From NCBI GenBank assembly GCA_964546355.1, contig CAZJJM010000004.1, positions 1 to 36,837 on the forward strand: 36,837 nucleotides of DNA, read 5' to 3'. The notes beneath the pieces are model-generated. The model worked only from the letters and a program-made list of their open reading frames with translations, was not told the origin of the DNA and did no database searches. The position numbers and the translations under genes were made by a program. Position 1 is the stretch's first letter, and every line of letters starts with the position of its first letter. Origin of the DNA: JADLDV01 sp964546355. Its GTDB lineage: Bacteria > Patescibacteriota > Minisyncoccia > Phycocordibacterales > UBA9973. Positions 1-8,706 of the stretch are shown here, piece after piece.

Positions 1-1154
1 TCTTGTCGGCGATATCGTTTACCAATGTTTCCATTGTCATCGAACATCACTCGTCCAAATCTTTTCTTCAACATCTTGAAAACCTCTTGTGATTTTTCTA
101 CGAGCTCAGGTTTGTTTTTCAAGAGTGGTGACACTGCACAGATAACTGGAGCAACAGAAGGTTTGAAAGAAAGGAAACTTCGTACTTCTCCCTCTGTGTG
201 TTCTTCTCGATACACACTGCAAAGCACTGCGAGGATTGTTCTGTCGAGACCAAATGTTGGTTCGATAACATGTGGAATAATCTTTTCCTGAGTCTCTTCA
301 TCTTGGTATGTTAGGTTGTGATTGGTCAAATCAAAATTTGTCCGATACGCAATACCGTATAACTCTTTTTTTCCAAACGGAAAATCGAACTCGAAATCAA
401 CAGTTCTCTTTGAATAGTGAGCAAGATCTTCTTCTCCAACTTCAAGCTCATGAGTCTTTGCCGTATCAATACCGATCATCTCTATCCAATCTTTCATTTC
501 ATTTTTCCAGTATTCAAATTGTATTTTCCAGTCAGATTCACGGATGAAATATTCTATTTCCATTTGCTCAAATTCACGTACACGGAAAATAAAATCACGA
601 GGTGTAATCTCATTACGAAACGCCTTCCCTATTTGCGCGGTACCAAAAGGTAGTTTTGGATGAAACGAATCAACAACATTTTTGAAATTCACAAACATAC
701 CCTGAGCTGTTTCAGGTCGAAGATATACTGTCGCAGAACTATCTTCTACTGCACCCACTTGAGTTTGGAACATCATATTGAAATTACGAGCCTCACCAGT
801 AGGTGCACCACACGCATCACATACACCAGCCTTTTCAAGCTGATCAGCGCGAAATCTTTTTTTACATTTTGTACATTCAACAAGAGGATCAGTAAATGTA
901 TCTACGTGACCACTCGCCTTCCATACACCCGGATGCATAAGAATAGCAGCATCGATACCATACATATCTTGACGATCATCAACAAACTTTTTCCACCAAA
1001 GATGCTTGATGTTATTTTTTAGAGAAACACCGAGTGGGCCGTAATCCCATGTCCCCGCAAGTCCACCATATATCTCGGACCCTTGGTAAATAAACCCGCG
1101 ACGCTTTGCGAGGGAGATTATTTTTTCCATTAATTCTTTAGGTTGTTGTTCCAT
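1..1154 (-). CDS. glyQS: Glycyl-tRNA synthetase (single-chain class II type), C-terminus cut by window edge
   Basis: Charges tRNA-Gly with glycine in the cytoplasm. Translating the minus strand from the ATG at 1154 gives an open frame of 384 codons that runs off the left edge. It starts MEQQPKELMEKIISLAKRRG and contains YGPLGV, a zinc-knuckle-like CTKC...CDAC pair near residues 90-110, and the class II motif-2 stretch RNEITPR followed by REFEQME. The frame is cut at GKRYRRQ, just before the expected DEIGTP segment, so the rest of the catalytic core and the anticodon-binding domain lie outside the window. This is the homodimeric type, not the split GlyQ/GlyS type. A possible -10 (TAGTCT, 1164-1169) lies nine bases before the ATG and there is no Shine-Dalgarno sequence. 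The start 45 bases after the upstream stop suggests an independent unit or loose coupling. Confidence 0.95.
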   Translation of the reverse strand, partial: MEQQPKELMEKIISLAKRRGFIYQGSEIYGGLAGTWDYGPLGVSLKNNIKHLWWKKFVDDRQDMYGIDAAILMHPGVWKASGHVDTFTDPLVECTKCKKRFRADQLEKAGVCDACGAPTGEARNFNMMFQTQVGAVEDSSATVYLRPETAQGMFVNFKNVVDSFHPKLPFGTAQIGKAFRNEITPRDFIFRVREFEQMEIEYFIRESDWKIQFEYWKNEMKDWIEMIGIDTAKTHELEVGEEDLAHYSKRTVDFEFDFPFGKKELYGIAYRTNFDLTNHNLTYQDEETQEKIIPHVIEPTFGLDRTILAVLCSVYREEHTEGEVRSFLSFKPSVAPVICAVSPLLKNKPELVEKSQEVFKMLKKRFGRVMFDDNGNIGKRYRRQ

Positions 1155-1199
1155 ATATACTAGAGACTACCGTGTCTGAGACTTTTTATCAAGTCGTGA

Positions 1200-3116
1200 T
1201 TATTGTGTAACGACACCAGCTGTCGCCGTTGCACCTTCTTCTGAATTCAACTGGGTTGATGATGCGCGACCCTGACTTCGCAAGAGTGCTCCCGTAAATG
1301 TATCTGTTCCAGTCAATACAACCTCACTTGTAATCGCAGGGACACTGCCCACTTGCAACAATGACGGTTTCAATTCTACTTGGAAATACGCTTCTCGACG
1401 AGCAGGTACTGTACCTGAAGCACGGCCAACAGAATCAATTTTCCAGATAACTTCTCTCGTAACTGTATCATAGGTAATATTTTCACTCACTGGACTCGTA
1501 CTGTTTTTCCATGTGACATAGATCGGTAATGTCGCTCGTACTTCTGCACCACTAACTGGATTCACTGAATTAGTCACGACCCAGTTCACTGTGTATGTCG
1601 TCTTCTTGTCAGCAGCAGGAGGAACAGCACCAGAATTTCTCAATGGACCTTTGTTGTAATATGTTCCGGTCGTGACCTGAAGATCGGAAATGAATTTAAT
1701 TACTCCTTTTTCAAAACTATCTATTGACGCATCTGCACCACCGCCACCAGACTGACGACCGCGGATACTTACTGCCAACTCAATACTTGGGTTTTGGACA
1801 ACGCCTTGTGGAGTAATCAACGAAAGAGATTGTAGCGAGAAACTCAAGCGACCTTTGTCACCTGGCTCAACAAGATCAAATCCAGATGTAGTGTTTTTAT
1901 TCCAAACAATCTGATTGTTTGATGAATCATAAAATCCACCAAGTGCTGTTACTGCATTTCTATTGAATACATTTCCAGAAAGCGCGACAACTACTTCGAC
2001 ATCACTAATAGACACAGGAAGGTTATTTGTCCACTCAATCTGAACTGGAATTGTTTGACGACTTTTTGCATTGAATGTTGGAGCATTTTTACCATCAATA
2101 AAAATCTTGGCGTCAAGAAATGGTTGCTCAAGGGTAATCGTATGCGCGAGAGAATTATAAATAACTCCTACTCTTGATTCATCACTCGGATCAGCAGACC
2201 CAGCAAACACACGAAATGATTGCTGTTCATTTTCTTGCCCTTTCACTGTACCGACGATAGTAATGGTCTTTTCTGTACCATACGCAAGATCACCAAGATC
2301 CCACAGTGTCGTGCCGTATCGTGGATTTGGTGTAGCAGACTTGAATTCAAATCCTGGAGGATACTCTACGAGCAATCGCATATTTTGTGCAATCTGATCT
2401 GTTGCAAGTGACGCTTTTATGTTCAGTGTAATATCTTGATTTGGTGTAATAGACTTTGGTGCATCAATCACAATATCAAGTGGAGCACTGTTGATATTAA
2501 CCGTGTAATATTTATCTTTAATGAAAATTGCATTTGATCCAGGCACTCGATATTGCAAACGAATTTTGACTTCACGTGTTGTACCTTGTTCTCCATAGAG
2601 GACAAGTTTGGTTGTTTCAATATAGGTCTTCCCTGCTTCGATGGTACCAATTGCTTTACGTGTACGATTCATATCAGACGCCAGCGCACCAGCAGAACCT
2701 CGAGGATATTCAATAAGAAGATCAGCGAGATCAAGTGGAACAGCATTATCATTTTTAATCTGAATTTCTATTGGCAACTCTTCTCCACCATTAGTAAATG
2801 AATTTCCAAGCACCGTAATATCTACATTCTCAGTAGAAATAGTTCTTGTGCCTCGATAAAACATAAATCCTGCAAATGCGAGTGCGCAGAAAAATATGAT
2901 AAGAGAAGCGAGAAAGAATTTTTTGAGTATTGGTTGTCGCACGGTAAGTTTTTGTTCTATATCTTGTACATTTTTCTTGAATCCCCATGCTCGAGGAATG
3001 ATATATTCCACAGGACGAAGCATTCGACGAGGACGTTTCTTTATCGCATCAGGATTAGTGCTGTACAATCTGCGATTAAGATCATTGAGTTTATTTAATT
3101 CATCATTATTGTCCAT
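1200..3116 (-). CDS. Large single-pass membrane protein with extracytoplasmic Ig/DUF11-like repeats
   Basis: A 638-residue protein of unknown exact role. Residues 1-60 are charged, basic and cytoplasmic-looking (KKRPRRMLRPVEY). One membrane helix lies at about 67-88. The remaining ~550 residues are a beta-rich outer region with recurring elements typical of DUF11/CARDB-like adhesive or stalk domains, such as IQIKNDNAVPL, LLVEYPPGFEF, WDLGDL and VVTNSVNPVSGAEVRATLP. It ends in a low-complexity Ser/Thr/Ala tail. I recognise this type as a common CPR surface protein, but I cannot name a function; a structural or adhesive cell-surface role is inference. An extended -10 box (3128-3136) sits 11 bases before the ATG, so the mRNA leader would be only about five bases. 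It is read independently of recO, which lies just upstream on the same strand. Confidence 0.85.
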   Translation of the reverse strand: MDNNDELNKLNDLNRRLYSTNPDAIKKRPRRMLRPVEYIIPRAWGFKKNVQDIEQKLTVRQPILKKFFLASLIIFFCALAFAGFMFYRGTRTISTENVDITVLGNSFTNGGEELPIEIQIKNDNAVPLDLADLLIEYPRGSAGALASDMNRTRKAIGTIEAGKTYIETTKLVLYGEQGTTREVKIRLQYRVPGSNAIFIKDKYYTVNINSAPLDIVIDAPKSITPNQDITLNIKASLATDQIAQNMRLLVEYPPGFEFKSATPNPRYGTTLWDLGDLAYGTEKTITIVGTVKGQENEQQSFRVFAGSADPSDESRVGVIYNSLAHTITLEQPFLDAKIFIDGKNAPTFNAKSRQTIPVQIEWTNNLPVSISDVEVVVALSGNVFNRNAVTALGGFYDSSNNQIVWNKNTTSGFDLVEPGDKGRLSFSLQSLSLITPQGVVQNPSIELAVSIRGRQSGGGGADASIDSFEKGVIKFISDLQVTTGTYYNKGPLRNSGAVPPAADKKTTYTVNWVVTNSVNPVSGAEVRATLPIYVTWKNSTSPVSENITYDTVTREVIWKIDSVGRASGTVPARREAYFQVELKPSLLQVGSVPAITSEVVLTGTDTFTGALLRSQGRASSTQLNSEEGATATAGVVTQ

Positions 3117-3127
3117 AGATACCTACA

Positions 3128-3136
3128 GTATATCAC
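3128..3136 (-). promoter_or_regulatory. Extended -10 promoter of the surface-protein gene
   Basis: Minus strand reads TGA-TATACT with 11 bases to the ATG at 3116. No convincing -35 is visible. Predicts a nearly leaderless transcript. Confidence 0.5.
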
Positions 3137-3143
3137 AGGTATT

Positions 3144-3734
3144 TTAATACAATTGCGAAGCACGTAATGCTCTGTTGATATGTGATACGAGTATTGGTCG
3201 ATGTTTTTCTACTTGCTCATAAAACAAGACATCTCCTATTTTTGGAATATCATCTGACACATCTTCTTCATCACCTCCATATCCCAGAAGTGTCACTATT
3301 TTGAACACAGTACCTATTTCAAGTAATGCATATTTTTCACTTGCACTCGTATCAATCTTTCCAACCTCATCATATGTCGACATAACATAATCAAATAACT
3401 CAGCATGTGACTCTTCCCCACTACATAACCGAGAAAGAACCTGTGCAATACGACTACAGACATAGAGTTCTTTTTTATTATCTAGATTTTTAGGAAATTG
3501 CTGCATTGATGTAGCACTGGTAATCCGCCAGAATTCCTTGCCTTGGACAAGATCAACTCGCACATAGGACAAATCTTGTAACGCATATTTCAGTTTTGAT
3601 TTTGCGAGCCTCACACCTTGTGCCGAAGCACGAATCATGCCGAAATCACGAGTAAATAACTCGTATACCTTGTTGGCTTCACCAAATACTGCTGAACCTA
3701 CAATAAGTGCATCGGTGTGGAATTTGTGGTGCAT
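3144..3734 (-). CDS. recO: DNA repair protein RecO (short form)
   Basis: RecO loads RecA at gaps with RecF/RecR in recombinational repair. The start chosen is the ATG at 3734 (MHHKFHTDALIVGSAVFGEA), because the longer frame back to 3782 adds only an atypical hydrophobic stretch and a TATACT -10 box lies inside it at 3745-3750. The N-terminal OB-fold signature is clear: HTDALIVGSAVFGEANKVYELFT, broken here by the usual GRS-type turn into FGMIRASAQGVR. A helical C-terminal region follows. At 196 residues it is shorter than the ~240-residue E. coli protein and lacks the CxxC zinc motif seen in many RecO proteins. The assignment rests mainly on the N-terminal domain. Confidence 0.8.
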   Translation of the reverse strand: MHHKFHTDALIVGSAVFGEANKVYELFTRDFGMIRASAQGVRLAKSKLKYALQDLSYVRVDLVQGKEFWRITSATSMQQFPKNLDNKKELYVCSRIAQVLSRLCSGEESHAELFDYVMSTYDEVGKIDTSASEKYALLEIGTVFKIVTLLGYGGDEEDVSDDIPKIGDVLFYEQVEKHRPILVSHINRALRASQLY

Positions 3735-3744
3735 ATATATGGGA

Positions 3745-3750
3745 AGTATA
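3745..3750 (-). promoter_or_regulatory. Probable -10 box of recO
   Basis: TATACT on the minus strand, ten bases before the chosen recO ATG. The predicted leader is about four bases. No clear -35. Confidence 0.4.
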
Positions 3751-3775
3751 CAAAATATATATACTGATATAGGTA

Positions 3776-3804
3776 TTGACAAAAAGCATTATATATGATA
3801 GTAT
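3776..3804 (+). promoter_or_regulatory. Strong sigma70-type promoter of the MYG1-like gene
   Basis: TTGACA (3776-3781), a 17-base spacer, then TAGTAT (3799-3804) preceded by TGA, making an extended -10. It points to the gene at 3893 and gives a transcript leader of about 80 bases, long for this window. Confidence 0.75.
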
Positions 3805-3828
3805 ATACTCAGATTTGTTATATTTATC

Positions 3829-3876
3829 GGGTTTTCTATACATTGTACGGTTGAACGTAGAATCGATAGAAAACCC
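3829..3876 (+). promoter_or_regulatory. Long hairpin in the 5' leader of the MYG1-like gene
   Basis: GGGTTTTCTAT (3829-3839) and ATAGAAAACCC (3866-3876) form a perfect 11-bp stem with a 26-base loop. It lies wholly inside the predicted leader, ends 16 bases before the ATG and is not followed by a U tract, so it is not a terminator. It could be an RNA regulator or a protein-binding site; no known riboswitch class is recognised. Confidence 0.6.
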
Positions 3877-3892
3877 CCTAAATATTTGAAAA

Positions 3893-4987
3893 ATGAACAC
3901 AAAACAAAGTCAATCATGGATACTCGTAACACATCACAAACCGCATTTCGATGAAATGTTGGCTATGTATTTATTACAAAACCATCCTAAATCAGAACAA
4001 AAATATCCGGGAATAACAAAATCCAACGGTATAAAATTCTGGAATCCTGGAAGTGAAACACCTGACGGCAAAAGCTGGCAAGAATGGTTAAAGAAAAATC
4101 ATCTTCTGATAGGTGTAGGCGGAAGCCAGTATGACGAACATGCTTCCTTAAAAGAAGATCGTAAAGAAAATGAATGCGCGGCAACATTAGTAGCAAAAGA
4201 TCTGGGTATTGAAGATGAACCTCAGTTGCAACAGTTACTGAAATATGCCAAAAGAGTAGATCTTTCCGGCAGCACAGACCAATTCAGTTTAGCTTCTTTG
4301 ATTAATTTATATCAAAAAAGCTATCCAGACGATGAAAAATCCCAAATGACTATCATCAACTGGGCGATGCAGGCTATTCATATTAAATACTTAGAGCAAA
4401 AAACATTTTTTGAAACTTCTGTAGATGAATTTAGAAAAAATGCACAGAGTGAAGTAATACAATCAAAAAACATTCGTGGTAAGATAAAAAACTTTACTGT
4501 AGTGAGTATTATTTCTGACGATCCAAATGCGAAAGCTGTTGCAATGTCAACTTACGGTGTAAATGCCGATGTAGTAATAATACAAAAGAAATCACAAAAC
4601 ACTATTGCTATTATTACAAAAAAGCAAAGTCTGGTTCCTGTTGATAATATTGTTCGCATAATCAGGACAAAGGAAAATGCCAAACGTAATTTTATCGGTG
4701 CAACAAAAGAATCTTTAGTGAATGAAAAGAGTTTGTACGAAAATGATCCTTGGTATTATTTCAAAGATGCCGGGATGCTTCTGAATGGTTCAGAAAGAAC
4801 CAAAGACAACAAATTTCCTACACGTCTTCCTTTTAATGAAATCGTGATGAGTGTAAAAATTGCATTGAACAATAGATTCCACCAGAATCACTATGTAACA
4901 TGCAACCAAGGAATTTGTGCCGGAAGTAAATGTCCTTGGTATTGTTATGGACTAAGTAAATGTTCAGAAAAAAAAGTTGCTGCTTGA
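3893..4987 (+). CDS. MYG1/DHH-like metal-dependent phosphoesterase candidate with C-terminal Cys cluster
   Basis: A 364-residue protein. The N-terminus has THHKPHFDEMLA (H14, H18, D20, E21), resembling the H-x-F-H-x-D-E motif of MYG1/UPF0160 proteins of the DHH phosphoesterase fold. IGVGGSQYDEH (D81-E82-H83) matches their VGG-x-YD-x-H element, and NECAATLVAKDLGI matches the next helix. The C-terminus carries five cysteines (C337, C342, C347, C351, C357) in a compact CxxxxCxxxxCxxxCxxxxxC array that could bind a metal or iron-sulfur cluster. MYG1 relatives act as exonucleases; nuclease activity here is inference. The gene is alone on the plus strand between recO and ileS, with its own promoter, hairpin leader and terminator, which suggests an independently acquired unit. 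No Shine-Dalgarno sequence is visible. Confidence 0.55.
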   Translation: MNTKQSQSWILVTHHKPHFDEMLAMYLLQNHPKSEQKYPGITKSNGIKFWNPGSETPDGKSWQEWLKKNHLLIGVGGSQYDEHASLKEDRKENECAATLVAKDLGIEDEPQLQQLLKYAKRVDLSGSTDQFSLASLINLYQKSYPDDEKSQMTIINWAMQAIHIKYLEQKTFFETSVDEFRKNAQSEVIQSKNIRGKIKNFTVVSIISDDPNAKAVAMSTYGVNADVVIIQKKSQNTIAIITKKQSLVPVDNIVRIIRTKENAKRNFIGATKESLVNEKSLYENDPWYYFKDAGMLLNGSERTKDNKFPTRLPFNEIVMSVKIALNNRFHQNHYVTCNQGICAGSKCPWYCYGLSKCSEKKVAA

Positions 4988-5002
4988 TTTTATTCAAGAA
5001 GC

Positions 5003-5036
5003 AAAAAGCGGATCTTTAAACAGATCCGCTTTTTTT
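5003..5036. terminator. Bidirectional intrinsic terminator
   Basis: AGCGGATC / GATCCGCT stem with an 8-base loop, five A on the left and seven T on the right. It ends the MYG1-like gene on the plus strand and ileS (stop at 5042) on the minus strand. Confidence 0.9.
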
Positions 5037-5041
5037 AATTG

Positions 5042-8000
5042 CTATTTAATTTCTATTCGATATTGTATTCCTTCTATATCTATCACTTCCCCGTGTTCAA
5101 GTGTAGTATACGTAATGCTATCTGCTTGTACGATTTTTCTGAATTCTTCTTCGTGAATTCCAAGCAAGTTTTGAACTTCTATCGACACCGTTATAGCTAT
5201 TCTATCTTGTGGTGTGAGATCCATCTTCTTACGAAGATCTTGTACTGCACGAACAAATTCTCGATACAATCCTTCTTGTTTCAATTCTTCAGTTATATTT
5301 GTATCGAGCATCAATTCTGCTTCCTGTGTAGGATCCATTCGTACCGCTTTTACATTCAACTCATCTTTGATGAGTTCAGTATATGCATCTGAAAGGATGT
5401 ATTTTTTCAACACAATACTTGCAAGTGGTTGACGCACCTTGAGTCCTGCTTTTTGCCGTGCTTCGAGTCCAAGTGTAACGATACGACGTGTTTCTGCCAT
5501 AGCGCGAATCACTTCTTCGTCGACTCCCCGCTCGCTCGGCCATGCACAAAGATGTACACTTTCTACAGCAGAAAGATCATGTTCTCGCACAAGTTTCTGA
5601 TACAAATCTTCTGCAAGAAATGGCATGAACGGTGCAATAATTTTAATGAATTCTTCAAACACAAATCCAAGTACTGATTGTGCGTGCATCATGTCTTCTT
5701 GATCATCACCCTTGAGACGTTCTCGTGATCGACGGAGGTACCATGTAGAAAGATCATCAATAAATGATTCTATTGGTCGAGTAGCTCGATCGAGCTCGTA
5801 TGCTTTCATCCCAATATTCACATCACGGATTGTTTCGTTAAGCCGAGCAACAATCCATTGATCAAGTACATGGGGAGAAAACGCAGAGTGAGCAACTTTC
5901 ACAGATCCACGGTACATTTCGTAAAACGTAAAGACGTTATCCAGTCTCATAATATTTTTACGAAGGACTTCACCGAGGTCTTTATCGGAAAAATTCATAT
6001 CTTCTCCATGAGATGCAGGTGAAGATACAAGATAAAACCTGATGGCATCTGCGCCAAATTTATCAATCGCAAGCTGTGGATCAGTGTAATTTTTGAGACT
6101 CTTTGACATTTTTTGACCATCAGTAGCAAGGACAATACCATTGACCACCACCTGCTTGTATGGACTTTTATCGAAGAGTCCTACACCAAGGACAAGGAGG
6201 CTATAGAACCATCCTCGGGTCTGATCAATTCCTTCTGCAATAAAATCTGCTGGGAAATTATTGTAAAAAAGTTGTTGCTGTGCGAATGGATAGTGAAATT
6301 GCGCAAATGGCATTGATCCAGATTCAAACCAGCAATCAAACACATCAGAAATACGATTCATGTCAGCACCACACTCACAAGTAAGCACTACCCGATCAAT
6401 ATATGGTCGATGTAAGTCGAGTACGTATTGTGCATCATGAGAAAGTGGACGGAAATCAAGTTCACGAATTTCTGCATTCACAAATGGTGTGAATGTTTTA
6501 TTCACCATATTCACAGACTGTACAGGATTGTACCCTGCAGCAACAGCGGTCATCATCCAGAGCGGTGTCCCGTGACTCACGATAAGAATTGTTTTGTTCT
6601 GATACTTTTCTTCTAGTTCATAGAGAACTTCGGCCATGCGTTTCTTCACATCGGCATATGATTCACCTTCTGGTATTTGCATATCAAATGTTTCTGCGAC
6701 TTTTGGATACTCATTATGAAAGAGTTCCCAAGTTTTACCATGATATGTACCAACATTAAATTCACGAAGTCGTTCATCTGCAATTGTGTGCTCATCTGCA
6801 ATATTGAGAGATTGTTTCAATGTTGCAACTGTTTCTTTGGTGCGGACAAAATCAGAATGAATAATCATATCGATTTTCTTATGAGCAAGTGATTGGCCAG
6901 CGAGTTCAACTTGTTGCACACCTCGTGCAGTAAGACGATCGGGTGCATCAACATGACAACTAATACCAAGATTAATGTTTTGATCTGATTCACCATGACG
7001 CATAAGAATATATGTATTACCAGAATGTTTTGTTTTAGATCTTACATCCTCAACACTCTTACCTATATGTGTTTTTTCACAGGCAGTACATTTCCACACA
7101 GGAAGTGGTGCGCCCCAATATCGTGTACGTGAAATAGCCCAGTCGCGCATATTCTCAAGCCATTTACCGAATCGTCCATCGCGAACGTGTCCAGGCACCC
7201 AAGAGACAGATTGATTTGCTTCAATGATTTTGTCTTGTATTTTTGTTGCACCGACAAACCATGACGATGATGCGTAGTTTAAGAGTGGTGTATTACAACG
7301 CCAACAATGTGGGTATGAGTGAGTAATTTTTTCTTTATCAAATAAACTCCCCTTTCCGGCAAGATATTTAATGATTTCAATATCAGTCTTCTGATGATCA
7401 TCTTTTGGCTTCACAGAAAGTCCTACAAAATCAGTAACTTCTGATTTGAAGGTACCGTCTGTCTTAACATGTTGTACAAATGGTAAATTATTAACCTTAC
7501 CAAGATTCATATCATCCTCACCAAATGCAGGTGCAATATGTACAACACCAGTACCAGTATCAAGTGTTACAAATGACGCAGGATATATTTTCCATCCACG
7601 CTCGTGATTAGCAAGTGTCACATCTGCACTATAATACGTAAACGGTGGAACATATCCACGTCCAACAAGTGCAACCCCTTCTTCAAGAATTGTGTATGCT
7701 TGTTTGATCACACTCAATCGATCTTTTGCGAGAATATATTTTTTGTCTGCAATCGCAATTTTCACATACGTGAATTCTGGATTAATCGCGAGTGCGACAT
7801 TACCCGGAAGTGTCCACGGCGTCGTTGTCCATGCGATTACTGATGTATCTGGCTCATCAACAAGTGGAAATGACACATATACAGAAATATCAGTAATATC
7901 CTTGTACCCTTGATTCACTTCAAAGTTTGAAAGTGTTGTCTCACAACGTGGACAAAGTTGCATCGCTTTGTATCCTTCATAGATGAGTCCTTTTTCGTGA

Positions 8001-8509
8001 AGGGTATGAAATGCCCACCAAATTGATTCAGTGTATGTGGCATCCATCGTCTTGTAATCATCTTGCATATCAACCCAGCGACCCATGCGAGGAACCATTC
8101 TCTCCCATTCATGTGCAAATCGAAGCACACTGTTTTTTGCAGCAATGTTAAATGCTTCAATACCGTATTTCTCAATATCTTTTTTTGTATTTAGTCCGAG
8201 TTCTTTTTCAATAATATTTTCAATCGGTAATCCATGACAATCCCATCCCCACTTACGATATACACGTTTACCACGCATTGTTTCGTATCGAGGAAATACA
8301 TCTTTAATAGTGCCGGCAAGTAAGTGCCCATAGTGTGGTGTTCCAGTACCAAATGGTGGTCCATCATAAAATACATAACTACCTTCAATTGCAGGCTTCT
8401 CTATTGTTTTCTTAAAAATATCATGTTCTTTCCAAAAAGCGAGGATTTTCTCTTCGCGAAGTGCGACGGTTGATTTTTCTGATGTGTTTTTTGATTGATT
8501 ATTTTCCAT
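5042..8509 (-). CDS. ileS: Isoleucyl-tRNA synthetase with an inserted histidine-phosphatase domain
   Basis: Charges tRNA-Ile. Synthetase signatures: HYGH (H59-H62) in PPFGTGTPHYGH, GWDCHGLPIE, the editing-domain segment WTTTPWTLPGN, DWAISRTRYWGAPLP, DCWFESGSMPFAQ and KMSKS (800-804). The C-terminal region is the type found in eukaryote-like IleRS. At 1155 residues it is about 180 longer than usual. The excess is a phosphoglycerate-mutase-like domain at about 500-690: RHGES (R504, H505), SDFVRTKET, LREFNVGTYHGK and VSHGTP (H646). All expected catalytic positions of that superfamily are present. It lies between the WKC/CEKTHIG zinc region and LDLHRPYID (697-705), and the synthetase reads through on both sides without a frameshift. 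A T-box leader upstream makes control by uncharged tRNA-Ile very likely. Confidence 0.97.
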   Translation of the reverse strand: MENNQSKNTSEKSTVALREEKILAFWKEHDIFKKTIEKPAIEGSYVFYDGPPFGTGTPHYGHLLAGTIKDVFPRYETMRGKRVYRKWGWDCHGLPIENIIEKELGLNTKKDIEKYGIEAFNIAAKNSVLRFAHEWERMVPRMGRWVDMQDDYKTMDATYTESIWWAFHTLHEKGLIYEGYKAMQLCPRCETTLSNFEVNQGYKDITDISVYVSFPLVDEPDTSVIAWTTTPWTLPGNVALAINPEFTYVKIAIADKKYILAKDRLSVIKQAYTILEEGVALVGRGYVPPFTYYSADVTLANHERGWKIYPASFVTLDTGTGVVHIAPAFGEDDMNLGKVNNLPFVQHVKTDGTFKSEVTDFVGLSVKPKDDHQKTDIEIIKYLAGKGSLFDKEKITHSYPHCWRCNTPLLNYASSSWFVGATKIQDKIIEANQSVSWVPGHVRDGRFGKWLENMRDWAISRTRYWGAPLPVWKCTACEKTHIGKSVEDVRSKTKHSGNTYILMRHGESDQNINLGISCHVDAPDRLTARGVQQVELAGQSLAHKKIDMIIHSDFVRTKETVATLKQSLNIADEHTIADERLREFNVGTYHGKTWELFHNEYPKVAETFDMQIPEGESYADVKKRMAEVLYELEEKYQNKTILIVSHGTPLWMMTAVAAGYNPVQSVNMVNKTFTPFVNAEIRELDFRPLSHDAQYVLDLHRPYIDRVVLTCECGADMNRISDVFDCWFESGSMPFAQFHYPFAQQQLFYNNFPADFIAEGIDQTRGWFYSLLVLGVGLFDKSPYKQVVVNGIVLATDGQKMSKSLKNYTDPQLAIDKFGADAIRFYLVSSPASHGEDMNFSDKDLGEVLRKNIMRLDNVFTFYEMYRGSVKVAHSAFSPHVLDQWIVARLNETIRDVNIGMKAYELDRATRPIESFIDDLSTWYLRRSRERLKGDDQEDMMHAQSVLGFVFEEFIKIIAPFMPFLAEDLYQKLVREHDLSAVESVHLCAWPSERGVDEEVIRAMAETRRIVTLGLEARQKAGLKVRQPLASIVLKKYILSDAYTELIKDELNVKAVRMDPTQEAELMLDTNITEELKQEGLYREFVRAVQDLRKKMDLTPQDRIAITVSIEVQNLLGIHEEEFRKIVQADSITYTTLEHGEVIDIEGIQYRIEIK

Positions 8510-8512
8510 ATA

Positions 8513-8700
8513 TTAAAATACCCTTAAAACCTTGATAGGTTCTAAGGGCGAATTATCGCGGTACCACCTTAGTTCATCCGTTCGTATTACTACGAAGTAA
8601 GATCTCATTTTATGGGTTCTACTTACTCCAAAAGAGTTTTCTTCCCAAGCATGTCCGAAAGACAGATGAGTGATATCCCGAAGGCTCATCTACTGCTTAT
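8513..8700 (-). ncRNA. T-box riboswitch of ileS, probably translational
   Basis: The minus strand carries the T-box core AAGGTGGTACCGCG (8557-8570). The UGGU bulge matches the A73-CCA end expected of tRNA-Ile. AAGG/CCTT and GCG/CGC form the antisequestrator. The same CCCTT starts a competing 12-bp hairpin (8521-8548, loop ATCA) whose 3' arm ends in AAGGG, the only Shine-Dalgarno-like sequence, 11 bases before the ATG. No U tract follows, so control of translation is more likely than termination. Near the 5' end AGATGAG/CTCATCT forms a short Stem I capped by CC-TTCG-GG, with ATATCA on the 3' side giving the Ile specifier AUC. Further small hairpins (TTCGTA/TACGAA, AGTAAG/CTTACT) link the parts. 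Confidence 0.93.
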
Positions 8701-8706
8701 ATAGAC

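Noticed and set aside
25..1022. Several open plus-strand frames opposite glyS (up to 120 residues)
   Set aside because: They lie opposite a clearly coding glyS frame, with no ribosome site or family resemblance; they are antisense shadows.
1155..1199. GTCT/AGAC inverted repeat between glyS and the surface-protein gene, considered as a terminator
   Set aside because: The stem is short and the T run lies on the plus strand, where no gene needs it.
5039..5392. 117-residue plus-strand frame opposite the ileS 3' end
   Set aside because: Rich in Phe, Tyr and Ser in the way antisense of A/T-rich genes is, and it starts in the ileS terminator.
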